55,409 nt of DNA from JADDRA01 sp038233555. Lineage in GTDB: Bacteria > Actinomycetota > Acidimicrobiia > Acidimicrobiales > CADCSY01. The position numbers were made by a program, and so were the translations under genes. The notes under the pieces were generated by a model. The model saw nothing but the letters and a program-made list of their open reading frames with translations. It made no database searches and was not told the DNA's origin. The stretch lies in contig JBBSLT010000001.1 of assembly GCA_038233555.1 (NCBI GenBank), positions 1 through 55,409 of the forward strand. Direction: 5' to 3'. This document shows positions 8,743-16,622 of the stretch, piece by piece (the first letter of the stretch is position 1; every line of letters begins with the position of its first letter).

Positions 8743-9399
8743 CTCGTCCTCGGCCAGGCGCCGGAACGCCCGCCGGCCGTTGCCCCGTACGAGTACCGCA
8801 ACTTCGAGTTCCCCGGCGCCGAGCGACCGCTCGGGACCGGCCAGCGCTTGGACGCAGACCTGCAAGGCGCCCTGTTGCTCCAGCCCGTCGCCGTAGGTGG
8901 ACTTCAGACGTTCGGCGATGGTCTCGTCCTCGCCGCCGAGCACGGTGAAGCGGCTCTCGTCGATCACCGTGCCGTCGTAGAGCAGGTGGAACAGGCGGTC
9001 CTCGGCGGGAGCGTCGCCCACCTCGGCCACGAGGATCTCCACCTCCATGGGCTTCATCTCGTGGGTGAAGATCTGGTTGAGGATCTGGGCGTAGTTGTTG
9101 GCCAAGCTGCGGGCGTCGACGTCCTCGCGGCTGTAGGCGTAGCCCTTGAGGTCGGCGGCACGGATGCCGAGGATGCGGAGCTGGTCGAACTCGCTGTACT
9201 TTCCGACGCCGGCGAAGGCGATGCGGTCGTAGATCTCGCTGATCTTGCGCAGCCGGCTCGACGGGTTCTCCGCACACAGCATGACGCCGTCGGCGTAGGT
9301 GGCGGCGACCAGGCTGCGGCCCCGGGCGATCCCTTTGCGGGCATAGTCGGCCCGGTCCTTCATCACCTGCTCGGGCGAGACGTAGAACGGCATGGTCAT
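8719..9399 (-). CDS. prcA: Proteasome alpha subunit
   Basis: PrcA forms the outer alpha rings of the 20S proteasome and gates entry of pupylated substrates. The N-terminus FYVSPEQVMKDRADYARKGI matches the bacterial alpha-subunit gate, followed by GRSLVAATYADGVMLCAENP. It lacks the catalytic N-terminal Thr, as expected. Length, 226 residues, is slightly short of the mycobacterial protein, mainly at the C-terminus. ATG overlaps the prcB stop (ATGA). Its 3' end overlaps the convergent gene by 24 bp. Confidence 0.96.
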   Translation of the reverse strand: MTMPFYVSPEQVMKDRADYARKGIARGRSLVAATYADGVMLCAENPSSRLRKISEIYDRIAFAGVGKYSEFDQLRILGIRAADLKGYAYSREDVDARSLANNYAQILNQIFTHEMKPMEVEILVAEVGDAPAEDRLFHLLYDGTVIDESRFTVLGGEDETIAERLKSTYGDGLEQQGALQVCVQALAGPERSLGAGELEVAVLVRGNGRRAFRRLAEDELTGLLGT

Positions 9400-10229
9400 C
9401 GGACATCACCCTTCGCCATGGTCGGCGCCGCACCCATGTTGGCCGTTCCCTCCGGGGTGGAGAGCTGGTCCACGAGGTGGCGGAAGCGGAGCGCCACCTC
9501 GTCCTGGTCGATGCGCTCGAAGCCCTCGGCGGTGATGGTGGCCATGGTCGGATAGATGCCTCGCACAAGGTCGGGCCCCCCGGTGGCCGAGTCTTCGTCA
9601 GCGGCCTGGAAAAGGGCAGAGATGGCGAGGTCGAGGGCATCGCCACGCTGGATGCCAGCCCGATAGCCCAACTTGACCACGGTGCCGGCATGCAGGCGAC
9701 CCGAACCGGTGGTGGCGAAATCGCTTTCCTCGTAGCGACCACCGGTGACGTCGTACTGGAACAACCGGCCGGTGCGACGACGAACGTCGTAGCCGGCGAA
9801 GACGGGCACGACCACCAGGCCCTGCATGGCCGCCGGCAGGTTGTTGCGGACCATGAGGCTGAGCTGGTTGGCCTTGCCCTCGAGGCTGAGCTCGACGCCC
9901 TCCACCTTCTCGTAGTGCTCGAGCTGGAGCTGGAACAGCTCCACCATCTCCACCGCCGGGCCGGCGGCGCCGGCGATGGCGACCCCGGAATGGCGGTCGG
10001 CGGCGAACACCTTCTCCATGCTGCGGTGGCTGATCAGGTTGCCCGAGGTAGCTCGCCGGTCCCCGGCCATGACGACACCGTCGGCGTAGCGCAGGGCCAC
10101 GACCGTGGTGGCATGGGTCACGTCGGGCACCGGCCCTGCCGGCAACGGGGGCAGGCCGCCGGTGCGGCGCAGAAGGTCGGCAAAGCTGGAGCCGGGGTCG
10201 TCTTCGTGCGCATAGAGAGGAGGGGCCAC
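9396..10229 (-). CDS. prcB: Proteasome beta subunit (catalytic)
   Basis: PrcB forms the inner proteolytic rings. A propeptide of about 40 residues precedes the mature nucleophile Thr41 in HATTVVALRYADGVVMAGDRR; Asp and Lys/Arg partners of the active site are in DRRAT and MEKVF. The residue before the cleavage point is Ala rather than the usual Gly, a mild departure from family norm. Length is 277 residues. GTG 10229 lies 8 nt after a TAGCCT that is part of a 15-bp palindrome. The gene is coupled to prcA by ATGA. Confidence 0.96.
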   Translation of the reverse strand: MAPPLYAHEDDPGSSFADLLRRTGGLPPLPAGPVPDVTHATTVVALRYADGVVMAGDRRATSGNLISHRSMEKVFAADRHSGVAIAGAAGPAVEMVELFQLQLEHYEKVEGVELSLEGKANQLSLMVRNNLPAAMQGLVVVPVFAGYDVRRRTGRLFQYDVTGGRYEESDFATTGSGRLHAGTVVKLGYRAGIQRGDALDLAISALFQAADEDSATGGPDLVRGIYPTMATITAEGFERIDQDEVALRFRHLVDQLSTPEGTANMGAAPTMAKGDVR

Positions 10230-10238
10230 GTCGGGCGA

Positions 10239-10253
10239 GGCTAGCTGCTAGCC
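10239..10253. repeat. Perfect 15-bp palindrome between pup and prcB
   Basis: GGCTAGC T GCTAGCC lies in the 82-bp gap between pup and prcB. Its minus-strand arm includes TAGCCT, 8 nt before the prcB start, so it may be an operator over a -10 element; alternatively it is an attenuator or processing hairpin that tunes Pup relative to proteasome levels. Confidence 0.5.
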
Positions 10254-10311
10254 GTCCTCGCCCACGCCCCCACGGTTCTCGTTCGGTCTGGCCATCGGCG
10301 TTTCCCGGGCG

Positions 10312-10506
10312 CTACTGGCCGCCCTTTTGCACGTAGGACTTCACGAATTCCTCCGAGTTGACCTCGAGCACTGCATCGATCTCGTCCAAGAGATCGTCGA
10401 GCTCAGCCTTGATCTCCTCACCCCGCTCCGATCGGGGCGGGGCCTCCTCGACCACCTCCTCGTGACGGCTCGGTGCCGGCCGCCGCCGTTGTTCCCGTTC
10501 AGCCAT
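10312..10506 (-). CDS. pup: Prokaryotic ubiquitin-like protein Pup
   Basis: A 64-residue disordered, highly charged protein ending in GGQ. The C-terminal Gln must be deamidated by Dop to Glu before PafA attaches it to substrates. The helical region EEIKAELDDLLDEIDAVLEVNSEEFVKSYVQ is the part that binds the Mpa coiled coil. I chose ATG 10506, which has an excellent AAGGAGGAGG upstream, over an upstream in-frame start inside dop. It follows dop closely. Confidence 0.97.
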   Translation of the reverse strand: MAEREQRRRPAPSRHEEVVEEAPPRSERGEEIKAELDDLLDEIDAVLEVNSEEFVKSYVQKGGQ

Positions 10507-10510
10507 GGCT

Positions 10511-10520
10511 CCTCCTCCTT
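10511..10520 (-). promoter_or_regulatory. Strong ribosome binding site of pup
   Basis: AAGGAGGAGG on the minus strand, 4 nt before ATG 10506, is among the strongest Shine-Dalgarno sequences in the window and fits a protein needed in large amounts. Confidence 0.75.
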
Positions 10521-10526
10521 GTGGTC

Positions 10527-12014
10527 TCAGCCTCCGAGTCGCTGGAGCAACTCGGTCGGCGTGGTGCATTCCTCCAACAGTGCATCGACCATCTCAGCGG
10601 TCCCTTTGAGGGGTTCCATCATCGGAACCCGTCGGAGCGGATCGCTGCCGACGTCAAAGACCACCGAATCCCAGTTTGCCGCAACGATCTGCGACGCCCA
10701 CCGCTGCAGGCACTTCCCCCGGAACCAGGCGCGGGTGGTGGTCGGCGGTTCGGTGGTGGCCGACGCCACCTCCTCGTCGGTGGTGAGGCGCTGCATGCCC
10801 AGCCGGGCGAAGAGCGACCGCTCCGGGCGCAGGTCGTGGTACTGCAGGTCCATGGCCGCCAATCGGGGGGAGTCCCAGGTGAGGTCGTCCCGCTCGCGGT
10901 AGGCGGACAGCATCTTGTACTTGGCCACCCAGTCGAGCGTGGTGGCCAGCGCCATCGGGTCGGTCTCCAAGGCGGTGAGAACCGCCTCCCAACGCCGCAG
11001 GACCTCGGCACCGACGTCGACGCCCACCGCCTCCAGGCCACGGCTGTCGGCGTACTTGTTCGCCCAGGTCAGGTACTCCCACTGGAGGTCGAGGGCGCTG
11101 ATGGTCCCCCCGCCAGCCAGCTCCAGGTGAGTCGACAGCTCGAGGTCGCAGGACACGCGACGAAGGGCGGCCACCGGAGCGGCGAGGGCGAGATCGCGTC
11201 CCAGCTCGTCGTCCTCGATCATGGCCAGAACCAAGGCGGTGGTTCCCACCTTGAGGAAGGTGGCGATCTCCGAGCAGTTGGCGTCTCCGAGGATGACGTG
11301 CAGGCGCCGGTACTTCTGAGCGTCGCAGTGAGGTTCGTCGCGGGTGTTGACGATCGGTCGCTTCAGCGTCGTCTCCAGGCCGACCTCCTCCTCGAAGAAG
11401 TCAGCCCGCTGGGACAGCTGGAAGGGCACCTCGGCGGCGGAGACTCCCGGCAGCTCCGAACCCACCTTGCCGGCACCGGCGAAGATCTGACGGGTGACGA
11501 AGAAAGGGACGATCCCTGCCACGATCCGCTGGAACGGGACGGACCGCGCCACGAGGTAGTTCTCGTGACACCCGTAGCTGTTGCCCTTGCCGTCGCTGTT
11601 GTTCTTGTAGACCACCAACTCCTGGCCGGCGGGCAGGATGGCGTCGGCGGCCCGCATCGACTCGACAACGATGCGCTCGGCCGCCTTGTCCCACACCACC
11701 ACCTCCCGAGCGTCGGAGCACTCAGGGGTGGAGAGCTCGGGATGGGCGTGGTCGACGTAGTAACGGGCGCCGTTGGTGAGCACGGCGTTGACCAGGTGGG
11801 TCTCCACCTCGGGAGCCGACGCACCCACGGCCCGATAGCCCCGGGCGTCGTTGCCGGGAGTCTCGTCCTCGAAGTCCCAGCCGACCTTGCGCTGCAGCGA
11901 CGCCACGTAGGCGTTGATGAGCAGGGACGAGGCCGCCATGGGGTTGGCATCAGCTGCCCCTCGCAGCACGATGCCGAACTCGGTCTCGATGCCGCAGACC
12001 TTCCGGATGGCCAC
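10527..12014 (-). CDS. dop: Pup deamidase/depupylase Dop
   Basis: Dop deamidates the Pup C-terminal Gln and removes Pup from proteins. The N-terminus RKVCGIETEFGIV carries the metal-binding motif; right after it comes the Dop-loop (about residues 19-36, containing NPMAASSLLINAYV) absent from PafA. The core VYKNNSDGKGNSYGCHENYL and VNTRDEPHCDAQKYRRLHVILGD parallels PafA. Length, 495 residues, is typical. GTG 12014 has TAGGGT 6 nt upstream, suggesting a promoter in the 67-bp gap after mpa. Confidence 0.96.
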   Translation of the reverse strand: MAIRKVCGIETEFGIVLRGAADANPMAASSLLINAYVASLQRKVGWDFEDETPGNDARGYRAVGASAPEVETHLVNAVLTNGARYYVDHAHPELSTPECSDAREVVVWDKAAERIVVESMRAADAILPAGQELVVYKNNSDGKGNSYGCHENYLVARSVPFQRIVAGIVPFFVTRQIFAGAGKVGSELPGVSAAEVPFQLSQRADFFEEEVGLETTLKRPIVNTRDEPHCDAQKYRRLHVILGDANCSEIATFLKVGTTALVLAMIEDDELGRDLALAAPVAALRRVSCDLELSTHLELAGGGTISALDLQWEYLTWANKYADSRGLEAVGVDVGAEVLRRWEAVLTALETDPMALATTLDWVAKYKMLSAYRERDDLTWDSPRLAAMDLQYHDLRPERSLFARLGMQRLTTDEEVASATTEPPTTTRAWFRGKCLQRWASQIVAANWDSVVFDVGSDPLRRVPMMEPLKGTAEMVDALLEECTTPTELLQRLGG

Positions 12015-12020
12015 GCGCCG

Positions 12021-12026
12021 ACCCTA
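12021..12026 (-). promoter_or_regulatory. -10 element (TAGGGT) of dop
   Basis: TAGGGT on the minus strand ends 6 nt before the dop GTG. It would let dop-pup-prcBA be transcribed independently of mpa. Confidence 0.5.
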
Positions 12027-12081
12027 GCCCCCGCGCCCTGAGAAACGTGAGCATCTCTGCCCATGAGGGGGCCGGCAGCGC

Positions 12082-13821
12082 TTACAGGTACTGGCCGGTC
12101 GCCACCCGTTCGATGGAGCGACCACCACCGGTGTCCTCGGCGTTGCCGGACACCAGGGTGCGGACGTAGACGATTCGCTCGCCCTTCTTGCCCGAGATCT
12201 TGGCCCAGTCGTCGGGGTTGGTGGTGTTGGGAAGGTCTTCGTGCTCCTTGTACTCCTGGGCGATGGACGCCAGGAGGTCGGCGGTACCGATGCCCGGCTC
12301 GCCGCCGGCGATGAGTCGCTTGATGGCCAGCTTCTTGGCCCGACGCACGATGTTCTCGATCATGGCCCCCGAAGCGAAGTCCTTGAAGTACATGACCTCC
12401 TTGTCACCGTTTTGATAGGTCACCTCCAAGAAGCGGTTGGCATCGTCGGCCCGGTACATGACCTCTACGGTCTGTTCGATCATGGCCTGAACCGCCTTGG
12501 CCGGGTCGCCCCCGCCGAGGCCGGCAACCTCGTCGGCGGCGAGGGGGAGGTCGACCTCGAGGTACCGGCTGAAGATCTGGGCCGCCGCCTCCTCGTTGGG
12601 GCGTTCGATCTTGATCTTCACGTCGAGGCGCCCGGGGCGCAGGATGGCGGGATCGATCAGGTCCTCCCGGTTGGAGGCACCGATGACGATGACGTTCTTC
12701 AGCGTCTCCACCCCGTCGATCTCGGCCAGGAGCTGGGGGACGATGGTCGACTCCATGTCGGAGCTGATGCCGGTGCCCCGGGTCCGAAACAGGCTGTCCA
12801 TCTCGTCGAAGAAGACGATGACGGGGACGCCTTCCTCTGACTTCTCCCGGGCCCGCTGGAACACCAGGCGGATCTGGCGCTCCGTCTCGCCCACGTACTT
12901 GTTGAGCAGCTCCGGACCCTTGATGTTGAGGAAGTAGCTGCGCGCCGCAGGCTTGCCCGTGACCTCGCTGACCTTCTTGGACAGCGAGTTGGCCACCGCC
13001 TTGGCGATGAGGGTCTTGCCACACCCGGGAGGACCGTAGAGCAGGATGCCCTTCGGAGCAGGCAGGCGGTACTGCTCGAACAGGGCACGGTGCATGAAGG
13101 GAAGCTCCACGGCATCGGTGATCTGCTCGATCTGGGAGTCGAGACCGCCGACGTCGGCGTAGGAGATGTCGGGGACCTCTTCGAGCACCAGCTCCTCGAC
13201 CTCCGGTCGGGGCAGCCGCTCGAGCACCAGGCCCGAACGGGGGTCGACCAGCACGCTGTCGCCGGCCCGCAGATGCACGTCAGCCACGGCGTCGGACAGC
13301 TCGACCACCCGCTCCTCATCGGCCCGCCCCACGATCAGCGCCCGCCTGTCCTCCAGGAGCTCTTTGAGAGTGACGACCTCACCCGAAATCTCCCCGCCCC
13401 GGGCCATCACCACGTTGAGCGACTCGTTGAGGACCACCTCGGCCCCTCGCACCAGCGTGTCGTCGACCAGATCAGGGTGTAGGGCGACGCGCATCTTTCG
13501 TCCACCCGAAAAGACGTCCACCGTGCCGTCGTCATTGCGTCCGAGCAGGGTGCCGTAGGCCGAAGGAGGCTGGGTGAGCTTCTCGACCTCTTCGCGCAGG
13601 GCGGCGATGTGCTCCCTCGCCTCGCGAAGGGTGTAGCTGAGCTTCTCGTTCTGGGAGACGGCCTGGGCCAGCTGGCCCTTGGTCTCCAACAACCGCTCTT
13701 CGAGGGTACGGACGCGCCGCGGAACCTCTTGGAGCTTGCGCCGTAAGACGGTGACTTCCTCCTCGAGGTGCACCGCCTGGTCTCGCAGCTCTTGAAGCTC
13801 GGGTTGCTCGCGCGCCGCCAC
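12082..13821 (-). CDS. mpa: Proteasome-associated AAA ATPase (Mpa/ARC)
   Basis: Mpa is the hexameric unfoldase that binds Pup and feeds substrates into the proteasome. Residues 7-82 form the coiled coil that recognises Pup; OB domains follow (about 85-225), then an AAA+ module with Walker A GPPGCGKT (about 260), Walker B VIVFFDEMDSLF (about 335) and the arginine finger region NREDLIDPAILRPGRLD. The C-terminus is GQYL, the proteasome-docking tail. I chose GTG 13821 (579 residues) since TACCCT lies 7 nt upstream and the family starts near the coiled coil; a longer frame to 14010 covers the ferredoxin promoter. Confidence 0.96.
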   Translation of the reverse strand: MAAREQPELQELRDQAVHLEEEVTVLRRKLQEVPRRVRTLEERLLETKGQLAQAVSQNEKLSYTLREAREHIAALREEVEKLTQPPSAYGTLLGRNDDGTVDVFSGGRKMRVALHPDLVDDTLVRGAEVVLNESLNVVMARGGEISGEVVTLKELLEDRRALIVGRADEERVVELSDAVADVHLRAGDSVLVDPRSGLVLERLPRPEVEELVLEEVPDISYADVGGLDSQIEQITDAVELPFMHRALFEQYRLPAPKGILLYGPPGCGKTLIAKAVANSLSKKVSEVTGKPAARSYFLNIKGPELLNKYVGETERQIRLVFQRAREKSEEGVPVIVFFDEMDSLFRTRGTGISSDMESTIVPQLLAEIDGVETLKNVIVIGASNREDLIDPAILRPGRLDVKIKIERPNEEAAAQIFSRYLEVDLPLAADEVAGLGGGDPAKAVQAMIEQTVEVMYRADDANRFLEVTYQNGDKEVMYFKDFASGAMIENIVRRAKKLAIKRLIAGGEPGIGTADLLASIAQEYKEHEDLPNTTNPDDWAKISGKKGERIVYVRTLVSGNAEDTGGGRSIERVATGQYL

Positions 13822-13828
13822 CGCGGGG

Positions 13829-13834
13829 AGGGTA
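13829..13834 (-). promoter_or_regulatory. -10 element (TACCCT) of mpa
   Basis: TACCCT on the minus strand ends 7 nt before GTG 13821 and fixes the mpa start. Confidence 0.5.
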
Positions 13835-13936
13835 CACGGACGGACGAACTCCGCCGGTGATGGGTTTTCCCTGCCGCGACCGTGTAAATTAGATTCTGCC
13901 CTATACGAGTTCCCCACAGCTGGGAGGCTGAGCACC

Positions 13937-14173
13937 ATGAAGGTCTGGATCGACCAGGATCTGTGCACCGGCGACGGCCTGTGCGAGGAGATCGCCCCGG
14001 ACGTCTTCACCCTGCTCGACGACGGCCTCGCCTACGTCAAAGAGGGAGCCAAGGTCTACAGCGACCCCGGCGGCTCCGAAGGCCTCGCCGCCTTCCCCGA
14101 CAACCGCCTCGACGCCGTGGTCGAGTCGGCCGAGGAATGCCCAGGCGAGTGCATCTTCATCGAGCCCGAGTAA
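13937..14173 (+). CDS. Small ferredoxin (3Fe-4S type pattern)
   Basis: A 78-residue acidic ferredoxin. Cys10 and Cys16 in CTGDGLC and Cys68 in CPGEC give the Cx5C...CP arrangement of 3Fe-4S ferredoxins that donate electrons to P450s and similar enzymes; the second Cys of a 4Fe-4S site is replaced by Asp13. Cys72 is an additional candidate ligand. GGGAGG lies 9 nt before the ATG, so it has a leader, unlike its neighbours, and an A/T-rich patch with TATACG (13902) may be its promoter. It sits alone between mpa and the MarP-like protease, divergent from mpa; no partner oxidoreductase is adjacent. Confidence 0.9.
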   Translation: MKVWIDQDLCTGDGLCEEIAPDVFTLLDDGLAYVKEGAKVYSDPGGSEGLAAFPDNRLDAVVESAEECPGECIFIEPE

Positions 14174-14174
14174 A

Positions 14175-14204
14175 TCGCCGAGCAACCTCCGGTTGCGACG
14201 GCGA
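14175..14204. terminator. Interrupted palindrome, copy 2 of a repeated hairpin
   Basis: It has the same 5-bp outer and 6-bp inner stems as the element at 4120, with two base differences. It starts right after the ferredoxin stop and ends before the convergent protease gene, again a convergent junction. Confidence 0.55.
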
Positions 14205-14209
14205 GGGCT

Positions 14210-15370
14210 TCAGAGGCAAGGGCCCGTGTCGGTTGAGGCGCGGGGGGCGGCTAGGGCTTCTCGGAGCTCGTCGGCGTCGAGGGCATAGGCGGTGTCCGAG
14301 CGGTCGGGGGCGATGGCAAAGGCAGCGCCGACCACCGTGCCCGATGGGGTCACCAGGGCGCCGCCGGAGTCCCCGGGGGCAAGACTACTGGCGAGGATTA
14401 GGATCTGACGACGAGTAGGGCCGGCGCCGTAGAGGTCGCGCCCTACCGCCTCGACCTCGTCGCGCACCTCGAAGGGCGAGATTTCCAGGTTGCCGCCACC
14501 CGGGTAGCCAAAGACCGCCCCCCGGGTGCCCACTCCGGCGTCCTCGATCTCCAGGGCAGGTGCACCGAGGCCCGGGGCGTCGAGCACGGCCAGGTCGGTG
14601 TCGGGATCGAAGTACACGACCTCCGCTGGAGTACGGCTCCCGTCGATGCCGATGAGCTCGGTGCTCTCCTGGCCCGCCACGACGTGGGCGTTGGTGACGA
14701 CCACTCCAGGCTGGGCCACGAAGCCGCTGCCTTCCTGAAGGCGCCCGCAGGCTTCGCCCTCCACCCGGAACGTCGAGGCGGCCACGCTTTGCGCCACCGC
14801 CTCGGACAGACCTGTCTCGGCTGGAGGCGGGCCCACGTCGGGAGCTGGGCGAAGGGCGGCGAAGACGTCAGGGAAGCGGTTATCGCGCACCAGGCGGCGG
14901 AGGGCGTTGAGGGTGTCGGGAGGATCGGGCGCGGCCGAGTCGATGCTGCGGGCGATGAAGGAGCTGCGGGCCTGGCGCGAGATCGTCCCCGGGACCTCGG
15001 CCAAGGTGGGCAGGAGGAGCCAGATGGCGACGACCACGCCGAAGGCTCCGGCCAGCGCTCCGCCGGCCCGGTCCAGCGGCCGCCCCGCTCTGGGGATGGC
15101 GAGGTGGGCCTTGGTGCCCACCAGCAGGCCGATGCCCTGGCCTAGGAAGGCGCCGAGGAGCAGGATCCCCACGGCCACCACCAGGCGGCCAGTCGGACCC
15201 TCCGCCGGCAGCGGGACCAGTTCCAACAGGTCGGCCAGGAACCGGGTGGTGAGGTAGAGCCCGACGCCGAGGCCCACCCACGACAGGGCCCGGGCCAGGA
15301 ACCCGAGCCGGTAGCCCCCGACGGCTGCGACCAGCGCCACCGTCAGGACAAAGCCGTCGAAGAGGTTCAT
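14210..15370 (-). CDS. MarP-like membrane serine protease (CvpA + trypsin-like)
   Basis: A 386-residue protease. The N-terminal third holds four hydrophobic segments like the CvpA/colicin V production family (GFVLTVALVAAVGGYRLGFLA, then two further pairs to about 125), followed by an extracytoplasmic trypsin-like domain with His in VVTNAHVV, Asp in DPDTDLAVLD and Ser in APGDSGGAL. This is the architecture of mycobacterial MarP, which protects against acid and oxidative stress at the envelope. Periplasmic Cys residues (ACGRL and the terminal CL) could form the redox-sensitive disulfide known in MarP. It overlaps trmI upstream by 4 nt. Confidence 0.9.
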   Translation of the reverse strand: MNLFDGFVLTVALVAAVGGYRLGFLARALSWVGLGVGLYLTTRFLADLLELVPLPAEGPTGRLVVAVGILLLGAFLGQGIGLLVGTKAHLAIPRAGRPLDRAGGALAGAFGVVVAIWLLLPTLAEVPGTISRQARSSFIARSIDSAAPDPPDTLNALRRLVRDNRFPDVFAALRPAPDVGPPPAETGLSEAVAQSVAASTFRVEGEACGRLQEGSGFVAQPGVVVTNAHVVAGQESTELIGIDGSRTPAEVVYFDPDTDLAVLDAPGLGAPALEIEDAGVGTRGAVFGYPGGGNLEISPFEVRDEVEAVGRDLYGAGPTRRQILILASSLAPGDSGGALVTPSGTVVGAAFAIAPDRSDTAYALDADELREALAAPRASTDTGPCL

Positions 15371-16176
15371 CTCGGCGTCCTCGGCGCCTTCAGCCCACCG
15401 GGAACGGCCGCCAAGAGACGGGCCGAGGTGAGGAAGCCGGTGTGGGCCACCATCCGGTGGTCGGGTCGCACCGCCTGACCCTCGATGTGCCAGGTGCGGG
15501 CCAGGTGCTCGACGGTCTGGGCCAGCTCGAAGCCGCTGTCGTCGAGCGCCTCTCGAAGCTGCGCAGCCTGCAGGATCGACGGCGTGTAGGCCACCAACAG
15601 TCCGCCGGGCCGCAGCGCCGTCTCGGCGTGCTTCACCACCTGCCAGGGCTCGGGCAGGTCGAGCACCACCCGGTCGAGGTCGCGCTCGTCGATGCCCGAG
15701 TACACATCGCGCTCCTCCACACGAAAGCGAGCCGCGGCCTCAGGCCCGAGAAAGTCTGAGACGTTTTCCCGGGCCCGAGCGGCGAAATCGGCCCGTATCT
15801 CGTAGCCGACGACGTCGGCCCCCGCTCGCACCAGGGTCATCGACAATGCCCCCGATCCCACCCCGGCCTCGAGCACCCGCACACCGGGGAACACGTCGGC
15901 GAGGATCAAGATGGCACCGAGGTCCTTCGGATAGATCACCTGGGCCCCACGAGGCATGCGCACGACGAAGTCGGCCAGCGTCGGGCGCATGACGGTGTAA
16001 CGGGCGCCCGTGGTAGAGCGCACGGTGGCTCCCTCGTCGCCCGCCAGGAGCTCGTCGTGCTCCACGATCCCGGTGTGGGAGTGGAACTGGCCGCCCTCCC
16101 TCAGGATGGTCAGGTACTGGCGGCCTTTGCTGTCGACCAGGATGATCCGCTCGCCTCGTCGCAGTCGCCCGGTCAT
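15367..16176 (-). CDS. trmI: tRNA (adenine-58-N1)-methyltransferase TrmI
   Basis: TrmI methylates A58 in the T-loop of tRNAs using S-adenosylmethionine. A beta-barrel N-terminal domain (residues 1-60, with the Gly/His stretch GGQFHSHTGIVEHDEL) precedes the Rossmann core with motif I VLEAGVGSGALSMTL and motif LDRVVLDLPEPWQVV. The length, 269 residues, is normal. Neighbouring of trmI with mpa and the proteasome genes is seen widely in actinobacteria. The gene is coupled by 4-nt overlaps to both the small gene upstream and the protease downstream. Confidence 0.95.
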   Translation of the reverse strand: MTGRLRRGERIILVDSKGRQYLTILREGGQFHSHTGIVEHDELLAGDEGATVRSTTGARYTVMRPTLADFVVRMPRGAQVIYPKDLGAILILADVFPGVRVLEAGVGSGALSMTLVRAGADVVGYEIRADFAARARENVSDFLGPEAAARFRVEERDVYSGIDERDLDRVVLDLPEPWQVVKHAETALRPGGLLVAYTPSILQAAQLREALDDSGFELAQTVEHLARTWHIEGQAVRPDHRMVAHTGFLTSARLLAAVPGGLKAPRTPR

Positions 16177-16385
16177 CTCCGCTTTCTCTTCGGAGCCGCA
16201 TCCTCATGGCGGATGACGAGCGTCTCGCCCGGGTGCAGCACCTCGGTGTAGACGACCTTGGCCTCGCGGCTACTGGCCTTCTTGAACAGTCGAACGGCGA
16301 ACAGGAGCGCCCACACGCCCGTCCAGGGGCGCGACCCGCCCATCAGACCTTTGAGCTGGCCCCGCCGGTAGAGATAGCGCAGCAT
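16173..16385 (-). CDS. Small conserved hypothetical protein
   Basis: A 70-residue basic protein of unknown function, cotranscribed with trmI (4-nt overlap). It has a central hydrophobic-aromatic stretch (PWTGVWALLFAVRLFKKA) that could lie in or on the membrane, then a strand-rich segment VVYTEVLHPGETLVIRHED and a basic RKRR end. The tight operon position and normal codon use argue that it is expressed. Confidence 0.65.
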   Translation of the reverse strand: MLRYLYRRGQLKGLMGGSRPWTGVWALLFAVRLFKKASSREAKVVYTEVLHPGETLVIRHEDAAPKRKRR

Positions 16386-16388
16386 GAC

Positions 16389-16622
16389 CTAGACGCGCCT
16401 GACCTCGACCACGGTCGAGCGCTTGTTGCCCTTGCGCCGGCCGAAGAAGTAGGCGGCCGCCACCACCATGACGGCGGTGGCGACGGCGGCGATCACGGCG
16501 TAGTTGCGGCCCGATTCGGCCACCTCGCCCGCTTCGCCCCGGATTTCTCGGAGCTTGCTCTCGATGTCGTCGCGCGACACCGTGGCGCCCTCGCCCACCC
16601 GGGACGTCTTGGACTTGGTCAT
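16389..16622 (-). CDS. Small membrane protein (one helix)
   Basis: A 77-residue protein with an amphipathic N-terminal half (SRDDIESKLREIRGEAGEVAESG) and one membrane helix (AVIAAVATAVMVVAAAYFFG, about 43-62), ending in a basic tail. Its partner at 16619 is a holin-superfamily-like membrane protein overlapping by 4 nt; pairs of such short proteins form small envelope-stress operons in actinobacteria. ATG 16622 is chosen since it overlaps the upstream stop as ATGA. Confidence 0.65.
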   Translation of the reverse strand: MTKSKTSRVGEGATVSRDDIESKLREIRGEAGEVAESGRNYAVIAAVATAVMVVAAAYFFGRRKGNKRSTVVEVRRV

